Shown: positions 8,613-17,516, counted from the stretch's first letter. The stretch is 64,000 nucleotides of DNA from DATBLE01 sp963791425 (GCA_963791425.1 CAWBSE010000003.1:1-64000), one strand, 5' to 3'. A program made the numbers and translations. Notes: generated by a model not told the origin, from the sequence alone.

Positions 8613-9548
8613 GTGAGCCGCCAGGGCGACACACGCGTGTCCGACCCCCTCCACGACGGGAACGAGCAGCCCCCCGAGCCGGACGCGTCGCCGACCGGAC
8701 GCATGCGCCGCCTCGTCGGCGCCATCGGCGACAGCGACGAGGCGACGGTCGAGGAGCAGATCCTGCGCCTGAGCCGCTCGCGGCGCGTGTTCGCTCCGCT
8801 TGCGTTCGTGGTCGGCGGCTTCGTGATGGTCTTCGACGGGGTCAAGCTGCTGTTCTCCAATTGGCGGCTCCTGCTCGTCCAGGTCGTGCCGGCGATGTGG
8901 ATCTGGATCGCGATGATGGACCTCAAGGCCCACGTACTCCACGGCAAGTCGTTCCACGTGCTGCACGGGCCGGTCCTGATTCCGCTGGTGCTCGCCGTCG
9001 TCGCGATCACTGCGGCCAGCTTCTTCCTCAACGCCGTCTTCGGGTTCGTCATCGCTCAACCCGGCCCCCCCGAGGTCCGGCCGGCGTTCGCGCAGGCCCG
9101 AGCGCATCGGAGGCCGATCTTCATCTCGGGCGCGGTCGTCGGGCTCGCCCTCGGCCTGTCGACGCTTGTCGTCACCCGCTGGGGGAGTCCGTGGTTCGCG
9201 ATCTCGCTGAGCATCGTCATCGGCGTGATGATGGTCTGCTACGTCGCCGTGCCGGCGCGTCTGATCGGCGTGAAGCCCGTCGGGTCGCGACGGGACAAAC
9301 TGGCCATCGGCGCCGTGGGCGGCGCGCTGAGCGCCGTCGTCTGCACGCCGCCCTACCTGCTCGGCCGGATCGGCATCCTGATGCTCGGATCGCCGGTCCT
9401 CCTCATCCCCGGGATCATCCTCATCGCGGTCGGGGTCACACTGCAGGCGGGCGCGACCGGGGCGGTCAGGACGGTCAAGATGAGCGCCAAGCTGGTCGGC
9501 ACTGATCGTTCGGCCGTTCCGGCCAGGGAGAGCCCTCAGAAGTCCTGA
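8613..9548 (+). CDS. Multi-TM membrane protein of unknown function
   Basis: About 311 residues. A hydrophilic N-terminus (1-55, with a possible amphipathic EEQILRLSRSRR helix) precedes five to seven hydrophobic helices, for example FAPLAFVVGGFVMVF, LLLVQVVPAMWIWIAMM, VLIPLVLAVVAITAASFFLNAVFGF and VLLIPGIILIAVGVTLQAG. The C-terminus is short and basic. GTG 8613 is chosen over GTG 8604 because it lies 7 bases after TAGCGT (8600-8605), the leaderless arrangement seen elsewhere in this window. No family motif recognised. It converges with the TMEM175 gene on the other strand. Confidence 0.6.
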   Translation: MSRQGDTRVSDPLHDGNEQPPEPDASPTGRMRRLVGAIGDSDEATVEEQILRLSRSRRVFAPLAFVVGGFVMVFDGVKLLFSNWRLLLVQVVPAMWIWIAMMDLKAHVLHGKSFHVLHGPVLIPLVLAVVAITAASFFLNAVFGFVIAQPGPPEVRPAFAQARAHRRPIFISGAVVGLALGLSTLVVTRWGSPWFAISLSIVIGVMMVCYVAVPARLIGVKPVGSRRDKLAIGAVGGALSAVVCTPPYLLGRIGILMLGSPVLLIPGIILIAVGVTLQAGATGAVRTVKMSAKLVGTDRSAVPARESPQKS

Positions 9549-9564
9549 ACGGAGTGCCTGCCGG

Positions 9565-10219
9565 TCAGGTCGATGCCGGTGCGGGCGGTGGTGTCTGATC
9601 GCCGCGAATCCTCAGCAGGGCGTAGACGGCGATGACGAGGTAGCCGATCGCGGCGACCTTGGGGGCGAAGATCGCGAGCACGATCACGCCGATGTAGAAG
9701 CCGTGGTTCGGCGTCGTCGCGATCAGGATCGCGTTGATCTCCTTCTCGGTCACCTCCGGCCTGAGGAGATCGCGGTCGCGTGCGATCGACGCCCACAGGG
9801 CGCCGATCAGGAGCGAGATGACGAGCAATGATGCCGCCGTAGAAGATGACGGCGGCGCGCTCGGCGCTCGTGTCGTGGATCGCCTCGGCCATGAGCTTGG
9901 TCGGGAAGGGCAGGAACGAGACCGCCATCAGCAGCAGCAGGTTGATGAGCATGACCTGCTGGTTCGCGGACTGCAGGCGCCGGAAGATGCCGTGGTGAGC
10001 GAGCCAGATCCCTCCGATCGTGAGGAAGCTCGTCGCATACGCCAGATAGGAGGGCCACTGGTCGACGATGCCGCGCCAGAGGTTGTCGAACGAGGCCTCG
10101 GGGACACCCACTTCGAGGATGAGCAGTGTGATCGCGATCGCGAATACACCGTCGCTGAACGCCTCGATCCGGCCGGTGCCCCAGCGGCTTCCCACGACGT
10201 CACGTTTCTGCGGCAGCAC
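9565..10219 (-). CDS. TMEM175 (DUF1211) family channel, frameshifted
   Basis: Residues 17-35 carry RIEAFSDGVFAIAITLLILE, the FSD signature of TM1 in TMEM175 proteins, which in bacteria form K+-permeable channels. Further helices follow (YLAYATSFLTIGGIWLAHH, MLINLLLLMAVSFLPFPTKL). The frame breaks near 9826 and resumes as LLVISLLIGALWASIARDRDLL, ending YLVIAVYALLRIRGD. Corrected length is about 217 residues, normal for bacterial members. One surplus base accounts for the break. Six TM helices are expected. Family assignment is confident; ion selectivity is inferred from the family. Confidence 0.78.
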
Positions 10220-10282
10220 AGCGACTCCTGTGCTCTCGTCGAGTGGCGCGCGACCGAAGGAGAGCGCTGGCGGCCCGATCCG

Positions 10283-10421
10283 CGTTACGCCTCTTCCTCG
10301 ATCTCTGCGTCGAGCTCAGCGACGTCGAGCTCGAGCCGGAGCGCCCGCACGATCTTGCTCGTCGCCGAAGCGATAGGGGCGGTGGATGATCCGGACGGTC
10401 CTCGGCGCCCTTCGGATCTTC
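10283..10421 (-). CDS. Possible short frameshifted ORF
   Basis: The reverse strand gives KIRRAPRTVRIIHRPYRFGDE and then, after a one-base shift near 10345, SKIVRALRLELDVAELDAEIEEEA before a TAA at 10283. Both halves look coding and would make a protein of about 45 residues. No ATG or GTG start is visible; a CTG overlapping the stop of the next gene upstream (10420) is the only candidate. It could equally be a chance run. No function can be suggested. Confidence 0.28.
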
Positions 10422-10659
10422 AGCGTCGGGCAGGGTCGTCGATGGCGGTCAGATCGAGCAGGGTGAGTCCCAGCTCGGTGATGCGCTGGAGGACCCCCTG
10501 GAGCTCGGCCTGGTCGCGGATGGTCGCGGTCAGAGTCGTGGTGCCGCCGTCGCGCGTGAGGTCCATGCCCTCGAAGGCGAGCTGCATGCGGTCGCTCAAC
10601 TCGCCTTGGACCACAAGCCGATACTCGCGACTGCCCACGTCATCCAGCCTGCCACGCAT
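10420..10659 (-). CDS. Small conserved hypothetical protein (79 aa)
   Basis: A compact protein reading REYRLVVQGELSDRMQLAFEGMDLTRDGGTTTLTATIRDQAELQGVLQRITELGLTLLDL. The beta-strand/helix alternation and the DQAELQGVLQRI helix resemble a small ferredoxin-like (ACT-like) ligand- or partner-binding domain; this is inference from pattern only. Start ATG 10659. It lies just downstream of the LuxR regulator on the same strand (gap 17 bp), so it may be part of that unit. Confidence 0.5.
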   Translation of the reverse strand: MRGRLDDVGSREYRLVVQGELSDRMQLAFEGMDLTRDGGTTTLTATIRDQAELQGVLQRITELGLTLLDLTAIDDPARR

Positions 10660-10676
10660 TTCCGGCGTTTACATGG

Positions 10677-12939
10677 TCAGACAGGCCGTTCACCTGGGTG
10701 ATCCGCTTGCTCGAGGAGGCCGAGCGCCATAGCGCGTGCGACCGCGTCCGGACGGGAATGGACGCCGAGCTTGCGGTAGCTGGCGCGGATGTGCGACCGG
10801 ATCGTGTTGGGCGAGAGGAAGAGCTGCTCGCCGATCTCCCGTACCGAGCGATCGGAGGCCAGGAGCTTGAGCACGGCGAGCTCAGCCGCGGTCGGCGCCT
10901 CGAGCACCTCTCCGCCGGTTGCCCGGTCGCTTGCCGATCCGGAGCTCTCGTTCCACCTCGTCGCAAAGCGGCCGCACGATCCCGCTGTCTGTGAGTTCGT
11001 CGAGGGCTTCCCGGGCCGAGCGCAACAGCGCCTGCGCCTCGTCGAGGCGACCCCGGCGAAGACGGGTGCGGGCGAGGAGCAGGAGGAGCCAGGTGTGGTG
11101 CACCGTCGCCAGCTCGTCCGCGAAGAAGCGCTCGGCGGTCCCGAGCTCGCGCTCTGCCTCGACGAACTTCCCTTCGGCGGCAAGCACCGTTCCCAGAGCG
11201 GCGGCCGCGTTTGCGCCGAGCCAGCTACGGCTGCTCCCGATCCGGCCAACGGCGGCCTTCGCCGCCTCGGCATGGTGTCGGGCCGCGACGAGTCGTCCGC
11301 GCTCGGCGCAGACGAGAGCGAGCGTCGAGCGTGCGAGGATCAGGCTCGGCGGGCGGCCCGCGAGATCCGGATGCTCCAGAACCTGAGAGGCGGCAGCCGA
11401 CGCCTCCTGCAAGTCGCCCGCGAAGAAGAGGGCGCGCGCGTACGCAGCCTGAGCGCCCGTGAGCAGCTCGTCGGAGCCGGCTCGCGCGAGTTCGACGGCA
11501 CGGCGGCCGTTGAGCACCGCCCGGCCGACACCACCGTCGATCGTCGCGGCCCGAACCAGGCTCACCCAGATCTCGGCATACGGGTCGGACTGACCGTGTT
11601 GCTGACTCTGCGCGCGATCGGTGAGCTGCATGAACCGGCGCTGCTCGATCGCGCTCTCGCCGGCGACCGCCGCGACGGCCGCGGCGGTCGCCGCCAGCTC
11701 CGGGTGTTCGAGGAGACAGGTGTCCGGCAGGGTGCGAACCCAGCGAAGAAGCGAACCGCCGTCGCCGCTCCTGATCAGGGACAGGTGGTACTCGACGAGC
11801 ACCTCGGCGACGAACTCGTGGTCGTCGGCGGCCACCGCATACCGGAGCGCTTCCATGGGCAATCCGCGCGACCTGAGCCACTCGGCGGCGTGGCGCCGGA
11901 TCGTTGTCGCAGCGGCCGGCTCGGATGATGCGAGCTGGGTCAGCACGTAGGCGGCGAACAGCGAGTGGATGCGGAACCAGCCTCCACGTTCCAGCCGCGA
12001 GATAAGGAGGTTCGAGCGCTCGAGCTCGGCCAACACGGCGGACGAGCCGGTGCGTTCGAGCACCGCGTCACAGAGCTCGGCGGTGAACTCGCCCAGGACC
12101 GCGGCGCCGTGGAGAAACGACCGCTGATCCTCGTCGAGCGCCCCGAGAACCTCGGCGCTCAGGTACTCGGCGACGAAGCGCTGATTGCTTCCGAACTCCC
12201 GCACGGCCGCAGCCGGGTCGTCGACCGTCCGCAGCCAGAGCCCGGCCAGGACGAGCGTCGCAGGCCAGCCCTCGGTCTGCTCGTGCAGCAGTTCGATCTC
12301 GTCCGCCTCGAGATCGATGTTCCCGCGGGTGACCAGCAGCTCATGCGTCTCGGCGCGGGTGAACGCGAGCTCCGTCGCCCGTCGCTCGGCGAGCAGTCCG
12401 GCGGCGCGGTATCGCGCGAGGCTCAGCGCAGGATCGACCCGCGTGACGAGAATCAGGCGTGCGTTGGGTGGGAGATGCGAAAGAGCGCGGTCGATCGACG
12501 CGATGCAGCCCTCGTCGGTCACCGCTTGTAGATCGTCGAGCACCAGAAGTACCCGCTTCCCGAACGCGGCGATGCCGTTCATGAGCTCGTCGACCACATC
12601 CTCGATCTGACCGCCAGGTACACCGAGCCGCTGCAGCGCACCTCGACCGAGCCCCGCCCTCACGCGATCGACCGCCGTCGCGACGTACCGCCACAACCGA
12701 GCCGGATCGTTGTCATCGGTATCGAGGTTGACCCAGGCCAGCGCCGCGTCCTGGCTCGCACACCACGCCCGCACCGCCGTCGTCTTCCCGTATCCGGCCG
12801 GTGCCGCGACGAGCGTCAGCATCGCATCGACACGCTCAGCCGGCCCCGTCCAGAGACGCGGACGGTCGACGATGCCTCCACGCATACCCGGAGCCGCCAG
12901 CTTGGCCTCGATCAGCGGGGGGGCCGCGGCCGCGCCCAT
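10677..12939 (-). CDS. MalT-type LuxR regulator, frameshifted before HTH
   Basis: A large ATPase-type activator. The N-terminal STAND domain has the Walker A loop VAAPAGYGKTTAV and Walker B VLLVLDDLQAV, then LILVTRVDP and a winged-helix region (EQTEGWPATLVLAGLWLR). A long TPR-like helical region follows to about residue 690. The C-terminal GerE/LuxR helix-turn-helix (LKLLASDRSVREIGEQLFLSPNTIRSHI...) is in another frame from about 10925, with one surplus base between. Corrected length is about 754 residues. The start is placed at ATG 12939, where similarity of layout begins; an upstream ATG at 13056 would add 39 non-typical residues. The inducer is unknown. Confidence 0.75.
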
Positions 12940-13139
12940 CCTCCCCGCTGCCCCCGCTTTCCCGGTGCTCCGATCCGAGTGCCATTCCGCGACACATGGT
13001 CGCATGACGCCGCCGACCAGGGCAATTGCGCACGGCTTCACACTCATCTGTGTCAAGGAGAGAGGCAGACCAAACCGTGGGCCACGGGATTACGAATCCC
13101 CTGTCGACCTTGAGAAAGGCCCGGACCGGTTCGTGAATT

Positions 13140-13589
13140 GTGCGTGTGCTCTGCGAGTTCGAGGGTGCAGGGTTCGAGGGAGCGTTGGACTTCCTGCAAC
13201 TCGGGATCAACCTCACACTTCTCGGGCCGGGCGAGCCGATGGCGATGTATCACTGGGAAGCCGATCAGGAGGACTTCCTCGTGCTTGCCGGCGAAGCCCT
13301 GCTGATCGTCGAGAGTGAGGAGCGGAACCTCCAACAATGGGACTTCGTGCACTGCCCTGCGGGCACGAACCACACCCTCGTCGGCGCCGGCGCGGCGCCG
13401 TGTCTCGTGCTTGCGGTCGGCGCACGCGACCGCTCGCGCGGGGCGGACTGGGGCGCCTACACCGTGGACGAGGCAGCACTCCGCCACGGGGCCGGTGTCA
13501 GGCGCGAGACGACCGACCCGACCCATGCGTACGCACGGTTCCCGAGTGGTGCGCTGACTTCGTACCGCGCCGGCTGGCTGGACGACTGA
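13140..13589 (+). CDS. Cupin-domain protein, N-terminally truncated
   Basis: Reads GINLTLLGPGEPMAMYHWEADQEDFLVLAGEALLIVESEERNLQQWDFVHCPAGTNHTLVGAG, the single-cupin core with motif 1 (HWEADQEDFLVL) and motif 2 (PAGTNH). It is a paralogue of the proteins at 15917-16462 and 54654-55220. Compared with them the first 35-55 residues are missing, and a stop codon (TGA) lies immediately upstream of GTG 13140. The gene therefore appears truncated, or its 5' part is out of frame. Metal ligands and substrate are unknown. It marks the beginning of the accessory region. Confidence 0.6.
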   Translation: MRVLCEFEGAGFEGALDFLQLGINLTLLGPGEPMAMYHWEADQEDFLVLAGEALLIVESEERNLQQWDFVHCPAGTNHTLVGAGAAPCLVLAVGARDRSRGADWGAYTVDEAALRHGAGVRRETTDPTHAYARFPSGALTSYRAGWLDD

Positions 13590-13663
13590 CATGGCGCCGA
13601 GCTACGCCGCGCGGGGCTCAACGCTCATGTGACCCCCAACGCTGGCGCAGCCGACTCCGCTTC

Positions 13664-14098
13664 TCACCAGGGGGCGATTGTCGCCCCACCCCATTCCTCA
13701 GGGGCGACGTCGCGCACCGTCTGCGTCAGTTCCCAGCGGTGGCCGCCTGGATCCTCGACGACGCCGGAGCGCTCGCCATATTCCCAAGTCGTCAACTCCT
13801 CCACGACACGTGCGCCGGCTTGACAGGCCCGCGCGAATGCCGCATCCACGTCCGGCACACGCACCTTGACGATGTGCGTCACACCGCCGCCGCTTGGCGC
13901 GACCCGATCGCCACCCGCATCGACCACCACGACAGCACCGTCTGAGCCGACGCGCAACTGAGCGCGGTGCGCGTCACCAATTCGCACTCGTTCCCCGAAC
14001 GCGAACGCCGATTCGAGCCACGTGACCGCCGCACGAACATCCTCATAGACGAGCACCGGCGTCACCGTGGCAGGCGGCGCAGAACGATTGATCAACAT
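13664..14098 (-). CDS. VOC (glyoxalase-like) family protein
   Basis: 144 residues starting MLINRSAPPATVTPVLVYEDVRAAVTWLESAFAFGERVRI and containing VTHIVKVRVPDVDAAFARACQAG and VVEDPGGHRWELTQTV. This is the paired beta-alpha-beta-beta-beta fold of vicinal oxygen chelate proteins with the terminal DPxGHRWE element. It may act as a resistance protein, dioxygenase or isomerase; the substrate is not evident. ATG 14098 follows TAGCCT (14106-14111 on the reverse strand) at 7 bases, which fits a leaderless transcript. A degenerate unit boundary may lie at 13630-13650, and a clear repeat lies at 14134. Confidence 0.75.
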   Translation of the reverse strand: MLINRSAPPATVTPVLVYEDVRAAVTWLESAFAFGERVRIGDAHRAQLRVGSDGAVVVVDAGGDRVAPSGGGVTHIVKVRVPDVDAAFARACQAGARVVEELTTWEYGERSGVVEDPGGHRWELTQTVRDVAPEEWGGATIAPW

Positions 14099-14133
14099 GC
14101 CGCATAGGCTAATGGACCCGTCCGCGTTGTCAG

Positions 14134-14157
14134 GGAACATTCCTGAACACTCGCGCA
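14134..14157 (+). repeat. Type-A boundary repeat, copy 1
   Basis: Starts GGAACATTCC and ends GAACACTCGCGCA. Separates the VOC gene from the cupin-TPR gene. The last eight bases (CTCGCGCA, 14150-14157) are the left end of a duplicated segment. Confidence 0.85.
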
Positions 14158-14504
14158 CCCGAGGCTCCTGGCGCCGCCGCTTGCGCGTGGCTCGTTGAAT
14201 ACGATCGAGGAACGGCAACGACTCGCGCTCTACGGAGGTGATCGGATGAATGACAAGGCGAACTGGCACGTCGCGCGCCTCGAGGACATCGAGCCGCGCG
14301 GCAGAGATATTCCGGTGCGCGAGCACCTCGGAATCCGGGCATTCGGGATCAACGCTTTCACGCCCGGCGAGGACGGGACGCTGATCAACGAGCACGACGA
14401 GGCCGGTTCGGGCCAGGAGGAGCTGTACATCGTCCTCGACGGGAAGGCGACCTTCGAGGTCGACGGCGAGTCATTCGACGCGCCGCAGGGAACACTCGTG
14501 TTCG
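14150..14504 (+). repeat. Duplicated segment, copy 1
   Basis: 355 bp repeated at 15092-15446 with only two substitutions noticed (T/C in the pre-start region, G/A in the cupin core). The left limit of identity is exactly the octamer CTCGCGCA. The right limit is where the insertion element begins in this copy. Confidence 0.85.
14246..14504 (+). pseudogene. Cupin-TPR gene copy 1, interrupted by IS
   Basis: The first 86 residues (MNDKANWHVARLEDIEPRG... to DAPQGTLVF) of a cupin protein with the core EELYIVLDGKATFEVDG and motif-2 region SFDAPQGTLVFV. ATG 14246 is chosen because GGAGGTGATC lies just upstream. The reading breaks at about 14505, where IS5-type sequence begins, so the C-terminal TPR part is absent. 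The second copy at 15188-15827 keeps that part. The intact gene probably encoded about 210 residues. Cupin-TPR function unknown. Confidence 0.7.
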
Positions 14505-15048
14505 TTAGGCCTAAGAGCTCGAATCAGAATGAGTTCTTGAGTCTCCTGAAGCAGACGAGGCAGCAGGCGAGGGCGAGGAACGCTTCGTGGATCTCGTGGC
14601 GGCGGTCGTAGCGGACGAGCAGCCGTTTGAATTGGTGCAGCCAGGCGAAGGTGCGTTCGACGACCCAGCGGTGGCGGCCGAGCCCGGAGCCGTGATCGGT
14701 GCCGCGGCGGGCGATTTCGGGTGTGATGCCGCGGCGGCGGAGCTGGCGACGATGGCTCTTGTAGTCGTAGCCGCGATCGGCGCTCACCCGGTCGGGTCGT
14801 CGGCGTGGCCGGCCGACCTTGCCGCGCACCGGCGGCACGCGGTCGACGAGCGGGATCAGCTGGGTGACGTCATGGCGGTTGCCGCCGGTGACCGTCCAGG
14901 CAAGCGGGATCCCTGTCGCGTCTACGAGAAGATGATGCTTCGACCCGTTTCTGGCTCTATCAACCGGGCTCGGGCCCGTTTCGGAGCCCCCTTTTTCGCC
15001 TGTACATGACTGCCGTCAGCGACCGCCCGGCCCCACTCGATCAGACCA
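14505..15048 (-). mobile_element. IS5/IS427-type insertion sequence remnant
   Basis: The segment between the broken cupin copy and the type-B repeat holds most of a DDE transposase on the minus strand. The left end is intact enough to abut GTTAGGCCTAAG at the insertion point. The right end, which would encode the transposase N-terminus, is missing and replaced abruptly by the 51-bp repeat at 15049. No matching terminal inverted repeat is visible on the right. The element is therefore truncated and probably immobile. Confidence 0.7.
14524..15043 (-). pseudogene. IS5-family transposase, truncated, with frameshift
   Basis: Visible DDE elements in order are VADGSHVQAKK (first Asp), GPSPVDRARNGSKHHLLVDATGIPLAWTVTGGN, VSADRGYD (second Asp) and GRHRWVVERTFAWLHQF (Glu). 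Reading passes from one frame to another at the GCGAAAAAGGGGGC run near 14987-14999. A -1 shift on this A5G5 run restores the family sequence, which could be programmed, as known in IS427-group elements, or damage. The N-terminal helix region is absent upstream of 15043. It catalysed cut-and-paste transposition in its intact form. Confidence 0.75.
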
Positions 15049-15099
15049 ACGCGTCCCCGGTTCCGGGGGTACAAGGTCGAGGAAGAGGACGCTCGCGCA
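15049..15099 (+). repeat. Type-B boundary repeat, copy 1 (51 bp)
   Basis: Begins ACGCGTCCCCGG, has the dyad CCCCGG-TT-CCGGGG, then GGTACAAGGTCGAGG, and ends GCTCGCGCA. It is identical over 51 bp to 19339-19389 and shares its last eight bases with the type-A repeats. It joins truncated IS sequence on the left to the second cupin copy on the right. Confidence 0.85.
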
Positions 15100-15446
15100 C
15101 CCGAGGCTCCTGGCGCCGCCGCTTGCGCGTGGCTCGTTGAATACGATCGAGGAACGGCAACGACCCGCGCTCTACGGAGGTGATCGGATGAATGACAAGG
15201 CGAACTGGCACGTCGCGCGCCTCGAGGACATCGAGCCGCGCGGCAGAGATATTCCGGTGCGCGAGCACCTCGGAATCCGGGCATTCGGGATCAACGCTTT
15301 CACGCCCGGCGAGGACGGGACGCTGATCAACGAGCACGACGAGGCCGGTTCGGGCCAGGAGGAGCTGTACATCGTCCTCGACGGGAAGGCGACCTTCAAG
15401 GTCGACGGCGAGTCATTCGACGCGCCGCAGGGAACACTCGTGTTCG
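15092..15446 (+). repeat. Duplicated segment, copy 2
   Basis: Same 355 bp as 14150-14504, offset 942. Here the sequence left of CTCGCGCA is the type-B repeat, whereas in copy 1 it is the type-A repeat. An extra G follows at about 15447. Confidence 0.85.
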
Positions 15447-15827
15447 GTTGGGCCTACGTCGCGGCGGAAGGCGACCGGGGACGGAACCATCCTCACTGTC
15501 GGCGCCACACCCGGCGAGGCGTACCAGGGGGTCGACTGGGGTGAGGCGTGGCCGTTTCATCGTCAGTCGATGATCGCCTACGATGAGCAGCGCTACGGCG
15601 ACGCGCAGGAAGCGGTACGCGCCGCCCTCGAACACATGCCGGACCACGCTGGCTTGCACTACAACTACGCGTGCTTCGCAACGCTCGCGGGCGACACCGG
15701 AGACGAGATGTTCGGCCACCTCCGGCGGTCCGTCGAACTGCTCCCACGGTTCCGCGATGATGCTCGCAGGGACGATGACCTAGCAACCGTACGGGACGAC
15801 CCGCGATTCGACGAAGCTCTTCGCTGA
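15188..15827 (+). pseudogene. Cupin-TPR gene copy 2, one-base frameshift
   Basis: The cupin part is as in copy 1 (15188 to about 15446). A surplus G then shifts the frame. The restored frame reads VGPTSRRKATGDGTILTVGATPGEAYQGVDWGEAWPF and continues into RYGDAQEAVRAALEHMPDHAGLHYNYACFATLAGD, a TPR-like helical pair, ending DDPRFDEALR with a stop at 15825-15827. The spanned length is 1 mod 3. The corrected protein is about 212 residues with a cupin N-half and TPR C-half. Either an assembly error or a recent inactivation. Confidence 0.7.
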
Positions 15828-15853
15828 GCGCGCGGGTCGAGCGACTCTGTCAA

Positions 15854-15877
15854 GGAACATTTCTGAACACTCGGGCA
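15854..15877 (+). repeat. Type-A boundary repeat, copy 2
   Basis: GGAACATTTC variant followed by TGAACACTCGGGCA. Lies between the cupin-TPR pseudogene and the next cupin gene. Confidence 0.8.
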
Positions 15878-15916
15878 GGCGAGACAGCCGTCGCTTGGAC
15901 TGCGAGAATCTGCTGC

Positions 15917-16462
15917 GTGAACGAAGCGAGGCTTGAGGACGCTGGCTCCGGGCTTGCCCCCGTCACGGAGGGTTGGTTTGTCGTCAACGTGCGCGATGCC
16001 GAGTGGTTCTCTTCGGAGACGAGGGGCGCGGCGTGTTGGTTCGCCAACGAGTACGGCGAGTCTCCGATCGAGTTCGCGCAGCTCGGGATCAATGTGACCG
16101 TCCTCGAGCCCGGCCAGAGCAGCGTTTACCACGCCGAGGCGAATCAGGAGGCCTTCCTCGTTCTGGCCGGTGAGTGCAGGCTGCTCGTCGAGGGCGAGGA
16201 GCGACTCCTCCGAGCCTGGGACTTCTTCCATTCACCTCCCTGGACGGAGCATGCCTTCGTGGGAGCTGGCGACGCGCCGTGTGTGGTCCTGATGGTTGGC
16301 GCCCACGTAAGCCCGGAAGTGCGGTATCCGGTGTCGGACCTCGCAGCGCGCTACGGCGCGAGTGTGGAGAAGGAGACATCCGATCCGGAGCAGGTATATG
16401 CGACGGCCGAGCGTTTCCGGCGAGAGCGGCCGTCGTACTGGTCACGGCTGCCCTGGGGCTAG
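15917..16462 (+). CDS. Cupin-domain protein (181 aa)
   Basis: Full-length relative of the truncated gene at 13140 and the gene at 54654. It has an N-terminal LAPVTEGWFVVNVRDAEWF strand region, then FAQLGINVTVLEPGQSSVYHAEANQEAFLVLAGECRLLVEGEERLLRAWDFFHSPPWTEHAFVGAG. Motif 1 is YHAEANQEAFLVL and motif 2 SPPWTEHAFV. The usual His pair is only partly kept (HAEAN instead of HWEAD), so metal binding is uncertain. GTG 15917 begins directly after a C-rich stretch. It is the single gene of the unit between repeats at 15854 and 16490. Confidence 0.72.
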   Translation: MNEARLEDAGSGLAPVTEGWFVVNVRDAEWFSSETRGAACWFANEYGESPIEFAQLGINVTVLEPGQSSVYHAEANQEAFLVLAGECRLLVEGEERLLRAWDFFHSPPWTEHAFVGAGDAPCVVLMVGAHVSPEVRYPVSDLAARYGASVEKETSDPEQVYATAERFRRERPSYWSRLPWG

Positions 16463-16489
16463 AGCCGTTCGCGGTAGCCGTCAGGCCAA

Positions 16490-16512
16490 GGACATTCCTG
16501 AACACTCGCGCA
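16490..16512 (+). repeat. Type-A boundary repeat, copy 3
   Basis: GGACATTCCTG followed by AACACTCGCGCA, then GGCGAGG. Sits between a plus-strand cupin gene and a minus-strand methyltransferase gene, 19 bp after the latter's stop. Confidence 0.85.
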
Positions 16513-16530
16513 GGCGAGGGAGTCTGATCG

Positions 16531-17355
16531 TCAGAGACCAGTCGCTGAGCGCGGGCCGCCGCCCTGGGGACGCGAAGCGGCGAAGAGGTATCGATTGACG
16601 CTAAAGAAGTACCGCCCTTGGTGCTGAAGTTCTGCGAGGTCGTTGAGCCATTCGGTTGCCTCGTCTTCTGAGACGCCTCCGCGCCCGGGCACGAATGCAG
16701 CGATGAGCGGGGCGATGTTGTAGCTGAAGGTCGTGGCGTCGTACGCCGTGTTGAGTATCGGGACGATCCGGATTTCTCTGACCTCGAATCCGGCCGCGCG
16801 GAGGCGGGGCGCGAGCGAGCGCGGAAGGTAGGGGTCTGGCAGGTGCTCGTTCCACGCGGCCGCGATCCGAGCAGCGCGGCGGCGATCCGTGGCTGCCCAG
16901 ACGAGCGAGTCCCAGTCGGTGTCGATGATCACGAGTCGTCCGCCGGGTCGCAGGACGCGGACTAGTTGATGGAGCGCGGCGTCCGGCTCGGCGAGGTACT
17001 CAATGACCTGCATCGACACAGCGGCGTCGAAGGTGGCGTCTGCAAACGCAAGCGCGGTCGCGTCGCCCTCCAAGATCTCGACCCGGTCGCCGAGTCCGGC
17101 GGCCGCGATCCGCTTTGAGGCGATCGAGTTCATGTCAGAGCTGATGTCCACCGCGACGATCCGGCCGGTTGCACCGACCTCCTGTGCGAGCTCACAGGCG
17201 AGGAACCCGGGGCCCGAACCGAGGTCCAGGATCGATTCGCCGGCTGATGCTCGAAGCGACCGTCGCAACTCTTCGCGCTGAACGATCATGTCGGTCGTCG
17301 CGTACGCCTGCTCGAGCTGCGCGGCTGCCTTGTTGTCGTACAGCATCCCGGCCAT
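16531..17355 (-). CDS. SAM-dependent methyltransferase (UbiE/type 11)
   Basis: 274 residues with SAM motif I ILDLGSGPGFLACEL (about 45-60), the acidic end of strand 2 VAVDISSDM, the motif-II region LEGDATALAFADATFDAAVSMQVIEYL, and RVLRPGGRLVIIDTD (motif III). This is a class I Rossmann methyltransferase of the UbiE/COQ5 style, methylating an unknown small molecule. ATG 17355 is chosen for a GAGGA ribosome site 8 bases upstream; longer readings run into the next repeat. One gene per unit between repeats at 16490 and 17442. Confidence 0.8.
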   Translation of the reverse strand: MAGMLYDNKAAAQLEQAYATTDMIVQREELRRSLRASAGESILDLGSGPGFLACELAQEVGATGRIVAVDISSDMNSIASKRIAAAGLGDRVEILEGDATALAFADATFDAAVSMQVIEYLAEPDAALHQLVRVLRPGGRLVIIDTDWDSLVWAATDRRRAARIAAAWNEHLPDPYLPRSLAPRLRAAGFEVREIRIVPILNTAYDATTFSYNIAPLIAAFVPGRGGVSEDEATEWLNDLAELQHQGRYFFSVNRYLFAASRPQGGGPRSATGL

Positions 17356-17441
17356 CACCGAATCCTCGGGGCGCGCCCGATAAAGCGCAAGGCCGCCGCC
17401 TACAGGCGCGGACGCAATGCTCGCCCCGGCATGACCTCGAG

Positions 17442-17464
17442 GGACATTCCCGAACACTCGCGTA
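17442..17464 (+). repeat. Type-A boundary repeat, copy 4
   Basis: GGACATTCCCG followed by AACACTCGCGTA (one change in the octamer), then GGCGAC. Separates two minus-strand methyltransferase genes. Confidence 0.82.
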
Positions 17465-17516
17465 GGCGACGGTGAACTATCTGGCGGAGTGGAGCGCCGT
17501 CGATTCGTAGGCGGGG

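Noticed and set aside
12940..13056. Extended N-terminus of the LuxR regulator
   Set aside because: The extra 39 residues show no similarity of layout to MalT-type regulators; the ATG at 12939 begins the conserved part.
13620..13660. Tenth type-A repeat (AACGCTGGCGCAG) before the VOC gene
   Set aside because: It resembles the end of copy 6 but lacks the CATTCC half; too short to count as a copy.
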